DNA from: Synechococcales cyanobacterium GL140_1_metabat_312
Lineage (GTDB): Bacteria; Cyanobacteriota; Cyanobacteriia; Leptolyngbyales; Leptolyngbyaceae
Reading direction: 5' to 3'
DNA: 64,000 nt
NCBI GenBank assembly: GCA_025351345.1
Contig: JANXWB010000073.1
Location: forward strand, 1 to 64,000
Positions within the stretch are counted from its first letter, which is position 1; each line of letters begins with the position of its first letter. Position numbers and translations under genes: made by a program. Positions 18,756 through 27,024 of this stretch are shown in pieces. The notes beneath the pieces are model-generated. The model made no database searches. It saw only the letters and a program-made list of their open reading frames with translations, and was not told the origin of the DNA.

Positions 18756-20228
18756 CTAACCGATTGCAAAGAAATGTCGATCGCGTTGAGCTAACCGATC
18801 GGATTTAGCAAGATTCCGAATGGACTCGACAACTTTGCTACGGGGTAAACTGAGATCGCTTTCGATTTGGGAAAGTCTTGCACCATTTTCACAACTTTTT
18901 AAGTATAGATGAAGCTGATCTTCAAGAGTAAATTCTAGAAGTTCATCAGATTCTTCAAGAGTGACGACTGTGGCGATCGTATCTTCAACTTCATCCAAAG
19001 ATACAAGAGGTGCAGCCTCAAAGAAATCGAATTCTAGACTCGATGCAAGCTCTGCAAAGTCTCCCGATTCTTGGGCTTCATCAAGAACAGCCTGCATAGT
19101 TTCATTATCTAGACGGGCGATTGTTTCTTCGATCGGTGGCTCAAAGGCTACATCAATAAAGCTTTCGAGTGTTTCAGCGATAGAAGCTTGAGCTAATCCT
19201 TCAAACGCTTCAGCGATCGGAGATTCAATATATTCTTCAATCCCATGAATGATCGGCTCTTCAATCCCATCAACAATAGACATCGAGACCACAGGAACCA
19301 ATTCACGCAGAACCGATGACTCATTAATAATGTTCGATTCAGGACGAAGAATATCCCAAAGTAATGTCGTAGATTCAGCCACCGTAAGAGGCGACCTGGA
19401 TCTCAAAATATCAATACATAAATCTCGAAATTCGGAATTATCTAACGAAACTTCGAGTTCGTGATCTTTACAAATTTTGGCAATCATCAAACAGGATCGT
19501 AATCCAGACGCTCCAATTCCAGATGTTGAACTAGATTGAGTTCCTTCGCGGAATGCCCGGACAATGTTGACAATCGTGATGGCTGTTGCCCGATCGAGTT
19601 CAGTTTTTTGAATAACGATTTCTTGTTGAGTCAGTTCGTCAGGTTCTGGCACATCTATTGTAATCAAACGATCCATTAAGGCATCTTGAGTCGAATGCAC
19701 GCCGCAATATTCTTCAGGATTAGAGGTGAAAATAGCTCGGAAGTTTGGACTGACTTTGACATACTCGACCCCATTGCTCTCGGGCGGCAAAATGAGAATC
19801 TTTTCTTCTAAAACCGACAGAAGAATGTTATTGACTTCGGGGCGCGATCGGTTGAATTCATCATAAATCAGCGTATATCCTTCACGGCAAGCCAACGTCA
19901 GACGAGAATCAACCCAGTTTTGACGAACGCTATCTTCGACTTTTAGAACGCTATGAATATAATTGTCAACCAGTTTTTTATGGGTATAACCAGATTGTTT
20001 ACCAATCATGTCCGATGACTTAGCTTCATCATCCCCAAACATCAGCATCATGGGCCGTTGAAGCAAATCAGCCAAATGTAATGACAGTGTAGTTTTCCCG
20101 GTTCCGGCAGGTCCACGCAGATGCACCGGGAAACCAGACTGAAGGTATCGCAATGCCCGCGCCGTCAAGCGTTCTATAGCGGGGGTACTGACAAATCGAC
20201 GGGGGCTAGTACGAAGAATGGTCGCCAC
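18756..20228 (-). CDS. gvpN: Gas vesicle ATPase GvpN with long C-terminal extension
   Basis: AAA+ MoxR-type ATPase required for vesicle enlargement. Residues 1-300 are typical: Walker [19 protein letters not shown] near 39-56, Walker [16 protein letters not shown], sensor 1 [14 protein letters not shown], and the Arg-finger region [15 protein letters not shown]. Known GvpN proteins are about 300-350 residues. This one has 490, with an acidic low-complexity linker (about 325-437) and a final winged-helix-like module (438-490, DNA 18756-18917). That module matches the end of GvpC in the same operon. The GTG start at 20228 gives the expected N-terminus. Confidence 0.95.
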   Translation of the reverse strand: MATILRTSPRRFVSTPAIERLTARALRYLQSGFPVHLRGPAGTGKTTLSLHLADLLQRPMMLMFGDDEAKSSDMIGKQSGYTHKKLVDNYIHSVLKVEDSVRQNWVDSRLTLACREGYTLIYDEFNRSRPEVNNILLSVLEEKILILPPESNGVEYVKVSPNFRAIFTSNPEEYCGVHSTQDALMDRLITIDVPEPDELTQQEIVIQKTELDRATAITIVNIVRAFREGTQSSSTSGIGASGLRSCLMIAKICKDHELEVSLDNSEFRDLCIDILRSRSPLTVAESTTLLWDILRPESNIINESSVLRELVPVVSMSIVDGIEEPIIHGIEEYIESPIAEAFEGLAQASIAETLESFIDVAFEPPIEETIARLDNETMQAVLDEAQESGDFAELASSLEFDFFEAAPLVSLDEVEDTIATVVTLEESDELLEFTLEDQLHLYLKSCENGARLSQIESDLSLPRSKVVESIRNLAKSDRLAQRDRHFFAIG

Positions 20229-20343
20229 GGTTAAAAATCCTAGAATTCAAGGGGGATTCGGTCTGGAAAGAGGGTTTAGTTTTTTAGGCTCGATCGGATC
20301 GGGTTACACAATCAAAGGCTGATTGATTTCAGTCTTGACATGG

Positions 20344-21249
20344 TTAGGCCCGATAGTAAGCCCGATCGCGTTGAACAATGTCGCCCGATCGGATCAGATG
20401 CTGTAGGGTATGCACCAATTCACTACGACTTACTCCTAGAGTGGCCTCCAGATCAGATAAACGAACACCGGAGCGAGAATTTACGGTTGCCAATAGTTTT
20501 TCGGACAGTGTAACGCCAACGATCGGCTCGTCAATCGGCTCGTCAATCGGCTCAACCTTGGGTTCTATGGGCGTTTTGACGATCGGCGCTTTAAGGACAA
20601 CTGGAGAGTTAGTCGAAGCTGTAGTAACAGATTTTGCAACGGATTTCGCTGGTGAGGGCGGAGACTCTTGAATTACAAATTTAAGAAAGTCTTCAATAGC
20701 TTGGGAGCCGATCGCTTGAATTGGAGCCGTTTGGCTTCCGATCGTCATCGGCAATGATCCATCATTCCCCCAAACATAATCTCGAATCGATTGAACTGAA
20801 ACTTTACGAGCAACGGTGTCTAAGGCAAACTGTGCGAACAATGCTTCAACATCTGCCGATCGTTGACGACGCGTTTCTTGCAACATGGCGGAAATTTCGG
20901 CGGACTGAGCCTTACGATCGCAGCGGAATTCTTCTAGTAATAATCGTAAATCTGCGGCAGCAATCAATCGGCAATCGTGTAATTCATGGAGAAATTTTTG
21001 GACGTCCCGACGACGCGTACTGGCTTCGATTTCACGTCCCGCTTGATCACATTGGGCTTCGAGTTGACGATCGAGTTCATCGGCTCGGAGTTTTGGTAAG
21101 ACTTGGCTCAGTTCATCACGGAGTTGTGTCGCCATTTCTGCATGTTCGGCTTGATGCTGCGATCGGAGTTCTGCAACCGTTCGCGATCGTTCCACGACCT
21201 CCGCTTGACGAGTTTGTCTGTCCTGTTGCCAAATATCTTTAAGTGCCAT
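20344..21249 (-). CDS. gvpC: Gas vesicle shell-strengthening protein GvpC, extended
   Basis: 301 residues. It opens MALKDIWQQDRQTRQ, the signature GvpC start, and continues as a long amphipathic helix region to about residue 163, ending near IRDYVWGND. GvpC binds the outside of the GvpA ribs. The usual 33-residue repeats are only weakly visible (LRLLLEEFRCDRKAQ, VEALFAQFALD). From about 190 to 245 there is a Pro/Ser/Thr/Val linker with a tandem PIDEPIDEPI. The last 50 residues (DNA 20344-20502) form a winged-helix-like module homologous to the end of GvpN. Position after gvpA and before gvpN is standard. Confidence 0.9.
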   Translation of the reverse strand: MALKDIWQQDRQTRQAEVVERSRTVAELRSQHQAEHAEMATQLRDELSQVLPKLRADELDRQLEAQCDQAGREIEASTRRRDVQKFLHELHDCRLIAAADLRLLLEEFRCDRKAQSAEISAMLQETRRQRSADVEALFAQFALDTVARKVSVQSIRDYVWGNDGSLPMTIGSQTAPIQAIGSQAIEDFLKFVIQESPPSPAKSVAKSVTTASTNSPVVLKAPIVKTPIEPKVEPIDEPIDEPIVGVTLSEKLLATVNSRSGVRLSDLEATLGVSRSELVHTLQHLIRSGDIVQRDRAYYRA

Positions 21250-21323
21250 AATAAGTTTGCCTTACGTGAAGGGTGGGCCGGAGTCGTTGGACGATTATTT
21301 GAACGAGCTAATGCTTGTAGATA

Positions 21324-21360
21324 TAAAAAATGGTCAGAAAGCGACTTGCCTCTGACCATC
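21324..21360 (-). terminator. Intrinsic terminator/attenuator between gvpA and gvpC
   Basis: On the minus strand ATGGTCAG (21352-21359) pairs with CTGACCAT (21330-21337) across a 14-nt loop, followed by TTTTTTATA. It lies about 50 bp after the gvpA stop and 75 bp before gvpC. It would end most transcripts after gvpA and let a fraction read through into gvpC-N-J-K-F-G, matching the need for a large excess of GvpA. Confidence 0.75.
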
Positions 21361-21411
21361 TTCAATGGCACGTCTTTTAGAACGATGTCCTGTAAAACAT
21401 GTCCTGTAAAA

Positions 21412-21630
21412 TTAAGCCGCAGGAATTGCTGCTTGGGAAGTAAGGCCCACTGCTTCTGCATACTTAAGATAGGTTTCAACCGACGCGATGACCACGCGGG
21501 CTTCAATGGTTAACAATTCGATTCCGACTAACGAAACCCGAACCCAAGCATCAATCACAATGCCTTTGTCCAAGATCCGATCGACCACTTCTGCCAAACT
21601 CGAAGAAGAGTTCACTTTTTCAACAGCCAT
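21412..21630 (-). CDS. gvpA: Gas vesicle structural protein GvpA
   Basis: 72 residues, the main rib-forming protein. It begins [20 protein letters not shown] and continues with [20 protein letters not shown] and [20 protein letters not shown], nearly invariant across cyanobacteria. A GAGGAA ribosome-binding site lies 7 bases before the ATG. First gene of the operon. Only one gvpA copy is in the window. Its own terminator follows. Confidence 0.98.
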   Translation of the reverse strand: MAVEKVNSSSSLAEVVDRILDKGIVIDAWVRVSLVGIELLTIEARVVIASVETYLKYAEAVGLTSQAAIPAA

Positions 21631-21964
21631 GATGATTCCTCGTAGGTTTAATTAAATACAATTTGTAGCAAGACACAGCATGAAGCGCTTTCAATGATGC
21701 ACAAGGCACTGTTTAAGACGGCTATGACATCCTTATCCACAAGATGCACTTAGGTGAATGAAAATCTACTAAGTGATATTACTTAACTTTGATGTTGGGT
21801 CTTACTTTCTGGACAATTTTATTTTATTTCGGCTTTATTCTAGCATTGTGGCGATCGCCTATCAGATCACTATTCTGTCTAAAGCCTTTAAGAACGGTTG
21901 TATTTCAAGAACACCTGTATAATCAGTGCAATATTTTTATAAGTAGTTGGGTTTGAGATTCGGG
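21631..21964. promoter_or_regulatory. Divergent gvpA / DUF4912 promoter region with inverted repeat
   Basis: About 330 bp without a gene. It must contain the gvpA promoter (minus) and that of the 1,000-residue protein (plus). CACTTAG at 21747-21753 and CTAAGTG at 21769-21775 form a 7-bp inverted repeat with a 15-bp centre, 117 bp upstream of gvpA; a dimeric regulator could bind it. A GCGATCGC octamer lies near 21850. I could not fix -10/-35 boxes with confidence. Confidence 0.4.
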
Positions 21965-24961
21965 ATGGCACATAAAAAATCGTTCGGATTGGGTCAAAGC
22001 AAGAGAATACGTTCCTTACGTGCTTCACAAGCTCTCACTCAGAGGGTGTGGACGGTTTTATTAAGTTCGGTGACTTGTGCCACGGTTTTGGGTTTGCCTT
22101 CGATATTAAGTTCAGTGAATGTGCGTGATATTGCCATAGCCCAAACTGCAACACCGCCTGTTTTACCCTCAGCATTGCCCCAGAGATCAAGTCTAACGAT
22201 CGAAGGATCTGGAAGTTTGACAGCAGTCAATCAGGTATTAAAAGAGAAATTTGAAGGGAAGTATCAGAAAACGCCCGTCACCTTTGGCACGAATGGGACG
22301 GCGGCGGGCTTACAGGCATTGGCTAATGGGAAAGCTGACTTAGCCGCGATCGGACGATTGTTAACACCTGAGGAAAAAGCGCAGGGATTCATTGCAATTC
22401 CCATTAAGCGTGAAAAGATCACCCTATTGGTCAGCGAGGAGAATCCCTTTCGCGGCAGTTTGACCATTGAACAGTTTGCTAAGATTTTTCGAGGGGAAAT
22501 TACAAATTGGTCTGAAGTCGGCGGGCCAGATAAAACCATTCGAGTTGTAGACCAGCCGGAGGTTAGCGACACGCGCCAGGTGTTCCCGGATTACCCAATT
22601 TTTAAAACAGCGCCGTTTCAAGTTGCTGCGAGTGCCGTGCAAGTTGGGTCTGAAGCGCTCGATGCGATCGCGGCACAGCTTGGGGTTGACGGCTTGGGTT
22701 ATATCACCGCAGATGGGGTAAAAAATCTCAAGGGAGTCCGTTCATTAGATATGCACAAAACCCAACCAAGCGATCGTCTTTATCCGTTCTCCCAGCCGAT
22801 CGCCTATGTCTACAAAAAAGGCAGTTTGTCCACCGCCGCTCAAGCCTTTCTTAGATATGTCGGGACAGACGAGGGAAAACTTGCAATTAAGTCTGTTAGT
22901 TCCCCAGGTGCGGTGATTGGAAATTCAGCGGCTTCGATTGCAATGGCGATCGCGACAACAGCCTCTGCCGCCGTTCCAACAGCAACTTCTACGGTAACTC
23001 TCGCCGCCACCGTTCCAACTAATGTTAGTCCAGCTCCAGCGTTATCTAGTCCAGCTCTAGCCATGGCTAATAACGCTCCAGATAAAAGCCTAGCTTGGTT
23101 GCCGTGGATTCTGGGATTAGGGCTAATAGGTTTAGCGTGGTGGTTATTGAAAAACAAGGGAGACAATGGGGCTGATTCGCCAGTGGAACCAACGATCGAC
23201 TCTACCGCATCTGTGCCTGAAACTTTAGACCCAATTGTGCCCGTTACAGATTCAACAACAGTCACACCACCGATCGCCTCTGTTAATCCAGTTGATGCAA
23301 ATGGTGCGATCGCCGTGGGTGCAGCAACCGGAACATTCCTATTGGATAAAGATTCCCGTTCATGCGAGTCGTCTGAAAATCCGGTGAATGATGACTCAGT
23401 GAATGATGACTCAATTGTTGCCGTTGACCACGATGTTGATACCTATGGCGCGGGAACAGTGCAGATCAACCCTCGCGATAGTGGCGGTAATTCGGGTGGA
23501 TTGAAATTCCCACCGATCGATTCCGCTATCCCTCCACAAGCTGTGGCGATCGCAGGTGTCGCAGGGCTGGTCGGTGTTGCAGTCGCAGGACTGGCGGATG
23601 AAGCAAACGCCTCTGACAAATCTGCGGCCAATGTGACCGTAACACCTTCCTTAGTTCCGGCGCTCATACTTCCCCATGAACCAATTACTCAATTACCCCC
23701 AGACATTCATGCGCCTCTAAATTCTGCGTCCCCCACAACGAACCCGAGCATACCCGATCCAACGATCGCCGAATCTAAAACGCTCCCACTAGAGCAATCG
23801 GATCCTGGTGAATTACCCAACTCTGCCGGAATCGCCGCTAGAGTTGCAGCCGGAATTATTGTCGGAGCGAGCGCGGTTGTACTCGGTAATACGGGACCTA
23901 GGAATAATAGGGATAGTTTGACGTCCGACCAGTTGGCTACTGTGGATCACGACCTTCCTGATTTGGTTAGCGGATACGGCGAAAGTCGTATTGTCCTGAT
24001 GCCTCGCGATCCTCAATGGGCTTATACCTACTGGGATATTCCCGAAGAACATCGGCAATCGGTGCGTTATCTCGGTGGCGAGCAGCTTGCCCTTCGGCTC
24101 TATGACGCAACAGACCTAGACCTGAATAATAGCAAGCCCCACAGCGTTCAACAGTATGCTTGCGATGAATTAGCAAGAGATTGGTACCTGCCAATTCCAG
24201 TCAGCGATCGGGACTACATCACAGAAATTGGGTATTTAACGGGTTCAGGAGAATGGCTACTCTTAGCCCGATCGAACCGAATCGGCATTCCCCCGGTCTA
24301 CCCGACCGATTGGATGGACGATCAATCTATCACCGTGGACTGGGAAGAACCGTTACAAGGCAAGACCTTCCTCCAAATTGTCCCTCCCGGAAGAGCTAAA
24401 CCTCAGACGGATGAGGCATTTCATGACCAAATCTTTCACCTCGCCTACGGAATGCACCAAGAATCGAGCCTCGTGGGATCGTTCTTTGGATCCATGCACC
24501 AAGTTCCGTCAGAGTCGTTAAGTTCCTTTGTTTTCCCAGCAGGCGCTGGCCTTTGGGCTAATGAATTCCCCGTTAGATTAGCCGCATCCAGGATTGGCAT
24601 GTCGGACATGAGAATGTCAGGAATTGGAATGTCAGGAATTGGAATGTCGGGCATTGGACTTGGCGCGTCAATACCGACCGATCGGTCTCGCAAATTCTGG
24701 CTAGTAGCGGATGCTGAACTCATCGTCTATGGCGCAACTGAACCCGACGCCCAACTAACGATAGGCGGAGTTCCGGTACAACTCACACCAGAAGGAACCT
24801 TTAGAATCCAACTCTCGTTCCAGGATGGCAATCTAGATTTTCCCATTATGGCGATCGCAAAAGATGGTGAACAAATGCGACAAGTTCGGATGACCTTCGA
24901 TCGCAATACACCATTACGTAAAACAAATAGCAAAGAGGACGCTACGGACGAACGATATTAA
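21965..24961 (+). CDS. Phosphate-binding-like domain / DUF4912 fusion protein
   Basis: 998 residues from the ATG at 21965; an in-frame TTG at 21947 adds six. A signal-anchor near residues 33-55 precedes a PBP-like domain of the PstS family (LTIEGSGSLTAVNQVL, FGTNGTAAGLQALANGKADL, FRGEITNWSEVGGPD), about residues 80-320. A Ser/Thr/Ala-rich linker and one transmembrane helix (LAWLPWILGLGLIGLAWWLL, near 380) follow. After an acidic region with two more hydrophobic patches comes a DUF4912 domain (VLMPRDPQWAYTYWDIPEEH, about 675-815), a Met-Ser-Gly-Ile repeat, and a beta-rich C-terminus (YGATEPDAQLTIGGVPVQL). Function unknown. Divergent from gvpA. Confidence 0.85.
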   Translation: MAHKKSFGLGQSKRIRSLRASQALTQRVWTVLLSSVTCATVLGLPSILSSVNVRDIAIAQTATPPVLPSALPQRSSLTIEGSGSLTAVNQVLKEKFEGKYQKTPVTFGTNGTAAGLQALANGKADLAAIGRLLTPEEKAQGFIAIPIKREKITLLVSEENPFRGSLTIEQFAKIFRGEITNWSEVGGPDKTIRVVDQPEVSDTRQVFPDYPIFKTAPFQVAASAVQVGSEALDAIAAQLGVDGLGYITADGVKNLKGVRSLDMHKTQPSDRLYPFSQPIAYVYKKGSLSTAAQAFLRYVGTDEGKLAIKSVSSPGAVIGNSAASIAMAIATTASAAVPTATSTVTLAATVPTNVSPAPALSSPALAMANNAPDKSLAWLPWILGLGLIGLAWWLLKNKGDNGADSPVEPTIDSTASVPETLDPIVPVTDSTTVTPPIASVNPVDANGAIAVGAATGTFLLDKDSRSCESSENPVNDDSVNDDSIVAVDHDVDTYGAGTVQINPRDSGGNSGGLKFPPIDSAIPPQAVAIAGVAGLVGVAVAGLADEANASDKSAANVTVTPSLVPALILPHEPITQLPPDIHAPLNSASPTTNPSIPDPTIAESKTLPLEQSDPGELPNSAGIAARVAAGIIVGASAVVLGNTGPRNNRDSLTSDQLATVDHDLPDLVSGYGESRIVLMPRDPQWAYTYWDIPEEHRQSVRYLGGEQLALRLYDATDLDLNNSKPHSVQQYACDELARDWYLPIPVSDRDYITEIGYLTGSGEWLLLARSNRIGIPPVYPTDWMDDQSITVDWEEPLQGKTFLQIVPPGRAKPQTDEAFHDQIFHLAYGMHQESSLVGSFFGSMHQVPSESLSSFVFPAGAGLWANEFPVRLAASRIGMSDMRMSGIGMSGIGMSGIGLGASIPTDRSRKFWLVADAELIVYGATEPDAQLTIGGVPVQLTPEGTFRIQLSFQDGNLDFPIMAIAKDGEQMRQVRMTFDRNTPLRKTNSKEDATDERY
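24595..24665 (+). repeat. In-gene tandem repeat coding MSGIG units
   Basis: Tandem 15-bp units (about ATGTCAGGAATTGGA) encode MSGIG three times, preceded by diverged MSDM and RMSGIG copies. Located between the DUF4912 domain and the C-terminal beta domain of the large fusion protein. Likely a slippage-prone linker. Confidence 0.8.
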
Positions 24962-25127
24962 TCAAATCGATACTAATCAAATCGATTTGAACAATTTATG
25001 GCTTTGGATAGTTGACGAATTCAAGCTAAATTTAAACTGATGGATTTAGTTTGTAAAATGAGTGAATCCAAAGCCAAAACTTAGGACAAAATAAAAGAGC
25101 CTTATCTCTGTACCCTCCCATAATTTT

Positions 25128-25478
25128 ATGAGTCTTCCTCCCACCAATGATGTATTTTCCAAGGGGTTTAGCGCTGGAATTCAAGTTTGGCTAGTTTTTC
25201 TAATCGCGTTTTATGTGTTGAGGTATCCTGCACCCTTGAGCATTATGTTGGGAGCTATAGCTGGGGTTTCGGCTGGGTTTATTGTGGGTTGGTGGGGAGC
25301 TAAACCCTATGCTGAACCTGAAGAAATCGTTGAAGAAGATAGCCTACAGGAAGTGGCCCAAATCCGATTTCGTAAACGGCGGACCTATGCGCGGATGCGT
25401 AATTCTCGTAACAAGCCTGAGGTTAAATGGGATTGGAATATGGTGAAAGATAATCTGAGTTTTTGGAGACGATCGTAG
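25128..25478 (+). CDS. Small two-helix membrane protein, unknown
   Basis: 116 residues. Two hydrophobic segments (GIQVWLVFLIAFYVL and LSIMLGAIAGVSAGFIVGWW) are followed by an acidic stretch and a strongly basic cytoplasmic tail (IRFRKRRTYARMRNSRNK). I recognise no named domain; similar small proteins are common in cyanobacteria. It ends in a strong bidirectional terminator shared with convergent recA. Confidence 0.7.
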   Translation: MSLPPTNDVFSKGFSAGIQVWLVFLIAFYVLRYPAPLSIMLGAIAGVSAGFIVGWWGAKPYAEPEEIVEEDSLQEVAQIRFRKRRTYARMRNSRNKPEVKWDWNMVKDNLSFWRRS

Positions 25479-25517
25479 TTGCTTGGCTTTAGTTCATTCG
25501 TATAATCAACTCATATT

Positions 25518-25562
25518 AAAAAACGGGAGAGCTAATTCATCAACTAACTCTCCCGTTTTATT
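25518..25562. terminator. Bidirectional terminator between small membrane gene and recA
   Basis: AAAACGGGAGAG (25520-25531) and CTCTCCCGTTTT (25548-25559) form a 12-bp stem with A/T runs on both sides, so it can end transcription from either strand. It lies between convergent stop codons. Confidence 0.9.
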
Positions 25563-25590
25563 ACATAATCATTTTCCGTGACTCAGCGCG

Positions 25591-26823
25591 TCATAGCGTT
25601 GTCGGATCAAAATCATCCCCATCTTCGTCTTCATCACCCAGATCGGGTTGGACCACAGAGTTTGCAGAAACAACAGCGCCCATTTCTAGCTTTTGACGAA
25701 CTAGAACTTCGAGTTCCTTAGCAAACTCAGGCTTCTCTTCAACATACTTGATCGCATTGTCACGACCTTGACTAATGTTGTCGCCATTGTAGCTATACCA
25801 AGCACCCTTACGAGTAATTACGCCCGTTTCTTCAGCTAGGTCAACCAAACAACCCAACGTCGAAATTCCTTTACCAAAAATCACATCAAATTCTGCAATT
25901 CGGAATGGAGGGGCAATTTTATTTTTGACCACCTTCACTTTGGCACGAATTCCGTACTCTTCATTCCCTCGCTTTAGGGTCTGAATCCGACGAATATCCA
26001 AGCGCACAGATGCATAAAATTTCAGCGCCTGCCCGCCCGTCGTCGTTTCAGGACTTCCGTAGGTGACACCAATTTTTTGACGCAATTGATTCAAAAACAC
26101 CACCGTACAACCAGATTTACCAATGCTCCCGGTAATTTTCCGCAGCGCTTGGCTCATTAGACGGGCTTGCAAGCCAACGTGATGATCGCCCATTTCGCCT
26201 TCAATTTCTGCCCGAGGCACCAGTGCCGCCACCGAGTCAATCACCACAATGTCCACCGCTGCCGATCGAACCAACTGATCCACAATTTCCAGAGCAGATT
26301 CTCCAGTATCCGGTTGCGAGACTAGAAGATTATTAATATCCACCCCAAGCGCGGCGGCATAAGTTGGGTCAAGGGCATGTTCCGCATCGACAAAGGCAGC
26401 AACTCCACCATTACGCTGCATTTCAGCGATCGCATGAAGCGCGACAGTTGTTTTGCCGGAACTTTCGGGACCATAAATTTCGACCACACGACCACGAGGC
26501 AACCCTCCACCCAGCGCCAAATCTAGGGTCAATGCACCACTAGGAATGGTCTCGACTTTCATCCGAGTGGCATCACCAAGGCGCATAATACTGCCCTTGC
26601 CGAAGTTGCGTTCAATTTGTCCGAGGACAAGACTGAGCGCCTTTTGTTTTTCTGCACTGGCTTTACTGGCGGCATTATCCGCAGGGGTTGCTTTTGGTGG
26701 CATTCTGGAACTGTCCTTAGAACGTGTGGAATTCTTTGAACTTGGCAAATTTTCTGCCACTGATAGATCGACCTCCGCAACGTCGGTCACGAATGTTTCT
26801 AATTCTAGCGATTCTTTAGCCAA
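25591..26823 (-). CDS. recA: RecA recombinase with N-terminal extension
   Basis: DNA strand-exchange ATPase and SOS co-protease. Core motifs are Walker [16 protein letters not shown], Walker [13 protein letters not shown], loop L1 [20 protein letters not shown], and [22 protein letters not shown]. The frame opens with a TTG at 26823 (GAGG upstream) and gives 410 residues, about 55 more than usual. The Ser/Lys/Asp-rich lead contains an internal ATG at 26703, which would give a 370-residue protein close to the family norm and has AAGGA upstream. I cannot decide between the starts. A 17-bp palindrome lies upstream. Confidence 0.96.
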   Translation of the reverse strand: MAKESLELETFVTDVAEVDLSVAENLPSSKNSTRSKDSSRMPPKATPADNAASKASAEKQKALSLVLGQIERNFGKGSIMRLGDATRMKVETIPSGALTLDLALGGGLPRGRVVEIYGPESSGKTTVALHAIAEMQRNGGVAAFVDAEHALDPTYAAALGVDINNLLVSQPDTGESALEIVDQLVRSAAVDIVVIDSVAALVPRAEIEGEMGDHHVGLQARLMSQALRKITGSIGKSGCTVVFLNQLRQKIGVTYGSPETTTGGQALKFYASVRLDIRRIQTLKRGNEEYGIRAKVKVVKNKIAPPFRIAEFDVIFGKGISTLGCLVDLAEETGVITRKGAWYSYNGDNISQGRDNAIKYVEEKPEFAKELEVLVRQKLEMGAVVSANSVVQPDLGDEDEDGDDFDPTTL

Positions 26824-26908
26824 GGTTCTTACCTCACTTTTATATCACAGTTGCTCTTCAATAGAACAAACATATCATAGACTCTTGAGACTAGAACAAA
26901 TATACTTA

Positions 26909-26925
26909 TATGCTTCACAAGCATA
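26909..26925. promoter_or_regulatory. 17-bp palindrome in recA/xseA divergent region
   Basis: TATGCTT CAC AAGCATA is a perfect inverted repeat 86 bp upstream of the recA TTG and 100 bp before xseA. It does not match the cyanobacterial LexA box form (RGTAC-N3-DGTWC), so any regulator is unknown. Confidence 0.35.
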
Positions 26926-26984
26926 ATTCACAAGCCAGTCTATAAAATAGCTCGCAAAATAACTGACACCACGCTTTACAGCGG

Positions 26985-27010
26985 ACTCATCACATAATGG
27001 TCTGATGAGT
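26985..27010 (+). promoter_or_regulatory. Hairpin in xseA leader
   Basis: ACTCATCA (26985-26992) and TGATGAGT (27003-27010) form an 8-bp stem ending 14 bp before the xseA start, close to the ribosome-binding region (GAGAGG). It could be an operator or influence translation. Confidence 0.35.
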
Positions 27011-27024
27011 TTGAGAGGTATGAA

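Noticed and set aside
18756-18917. GvpN extension as a frameshift or fusion artefact
   Set aside because: The linker and tail are one continuous frame with a normal stop, and the same module independently ends GvpC, so the extension is genuine.
20521-20558. CRISPR-like short repeats (repeated TCGTCAATCGGC)
   Set aside because: Only two to three tandem units in frame, encoding PIDEPIDEPI inside gvpC; no spacers.
21103-21513. 136-codon plus-strand ORF over gvpA/gvpC junction
   Set aside because: Antisense to clearly real gvpA and gvpC and contains the terminator hairpin; no protein-like pattern.
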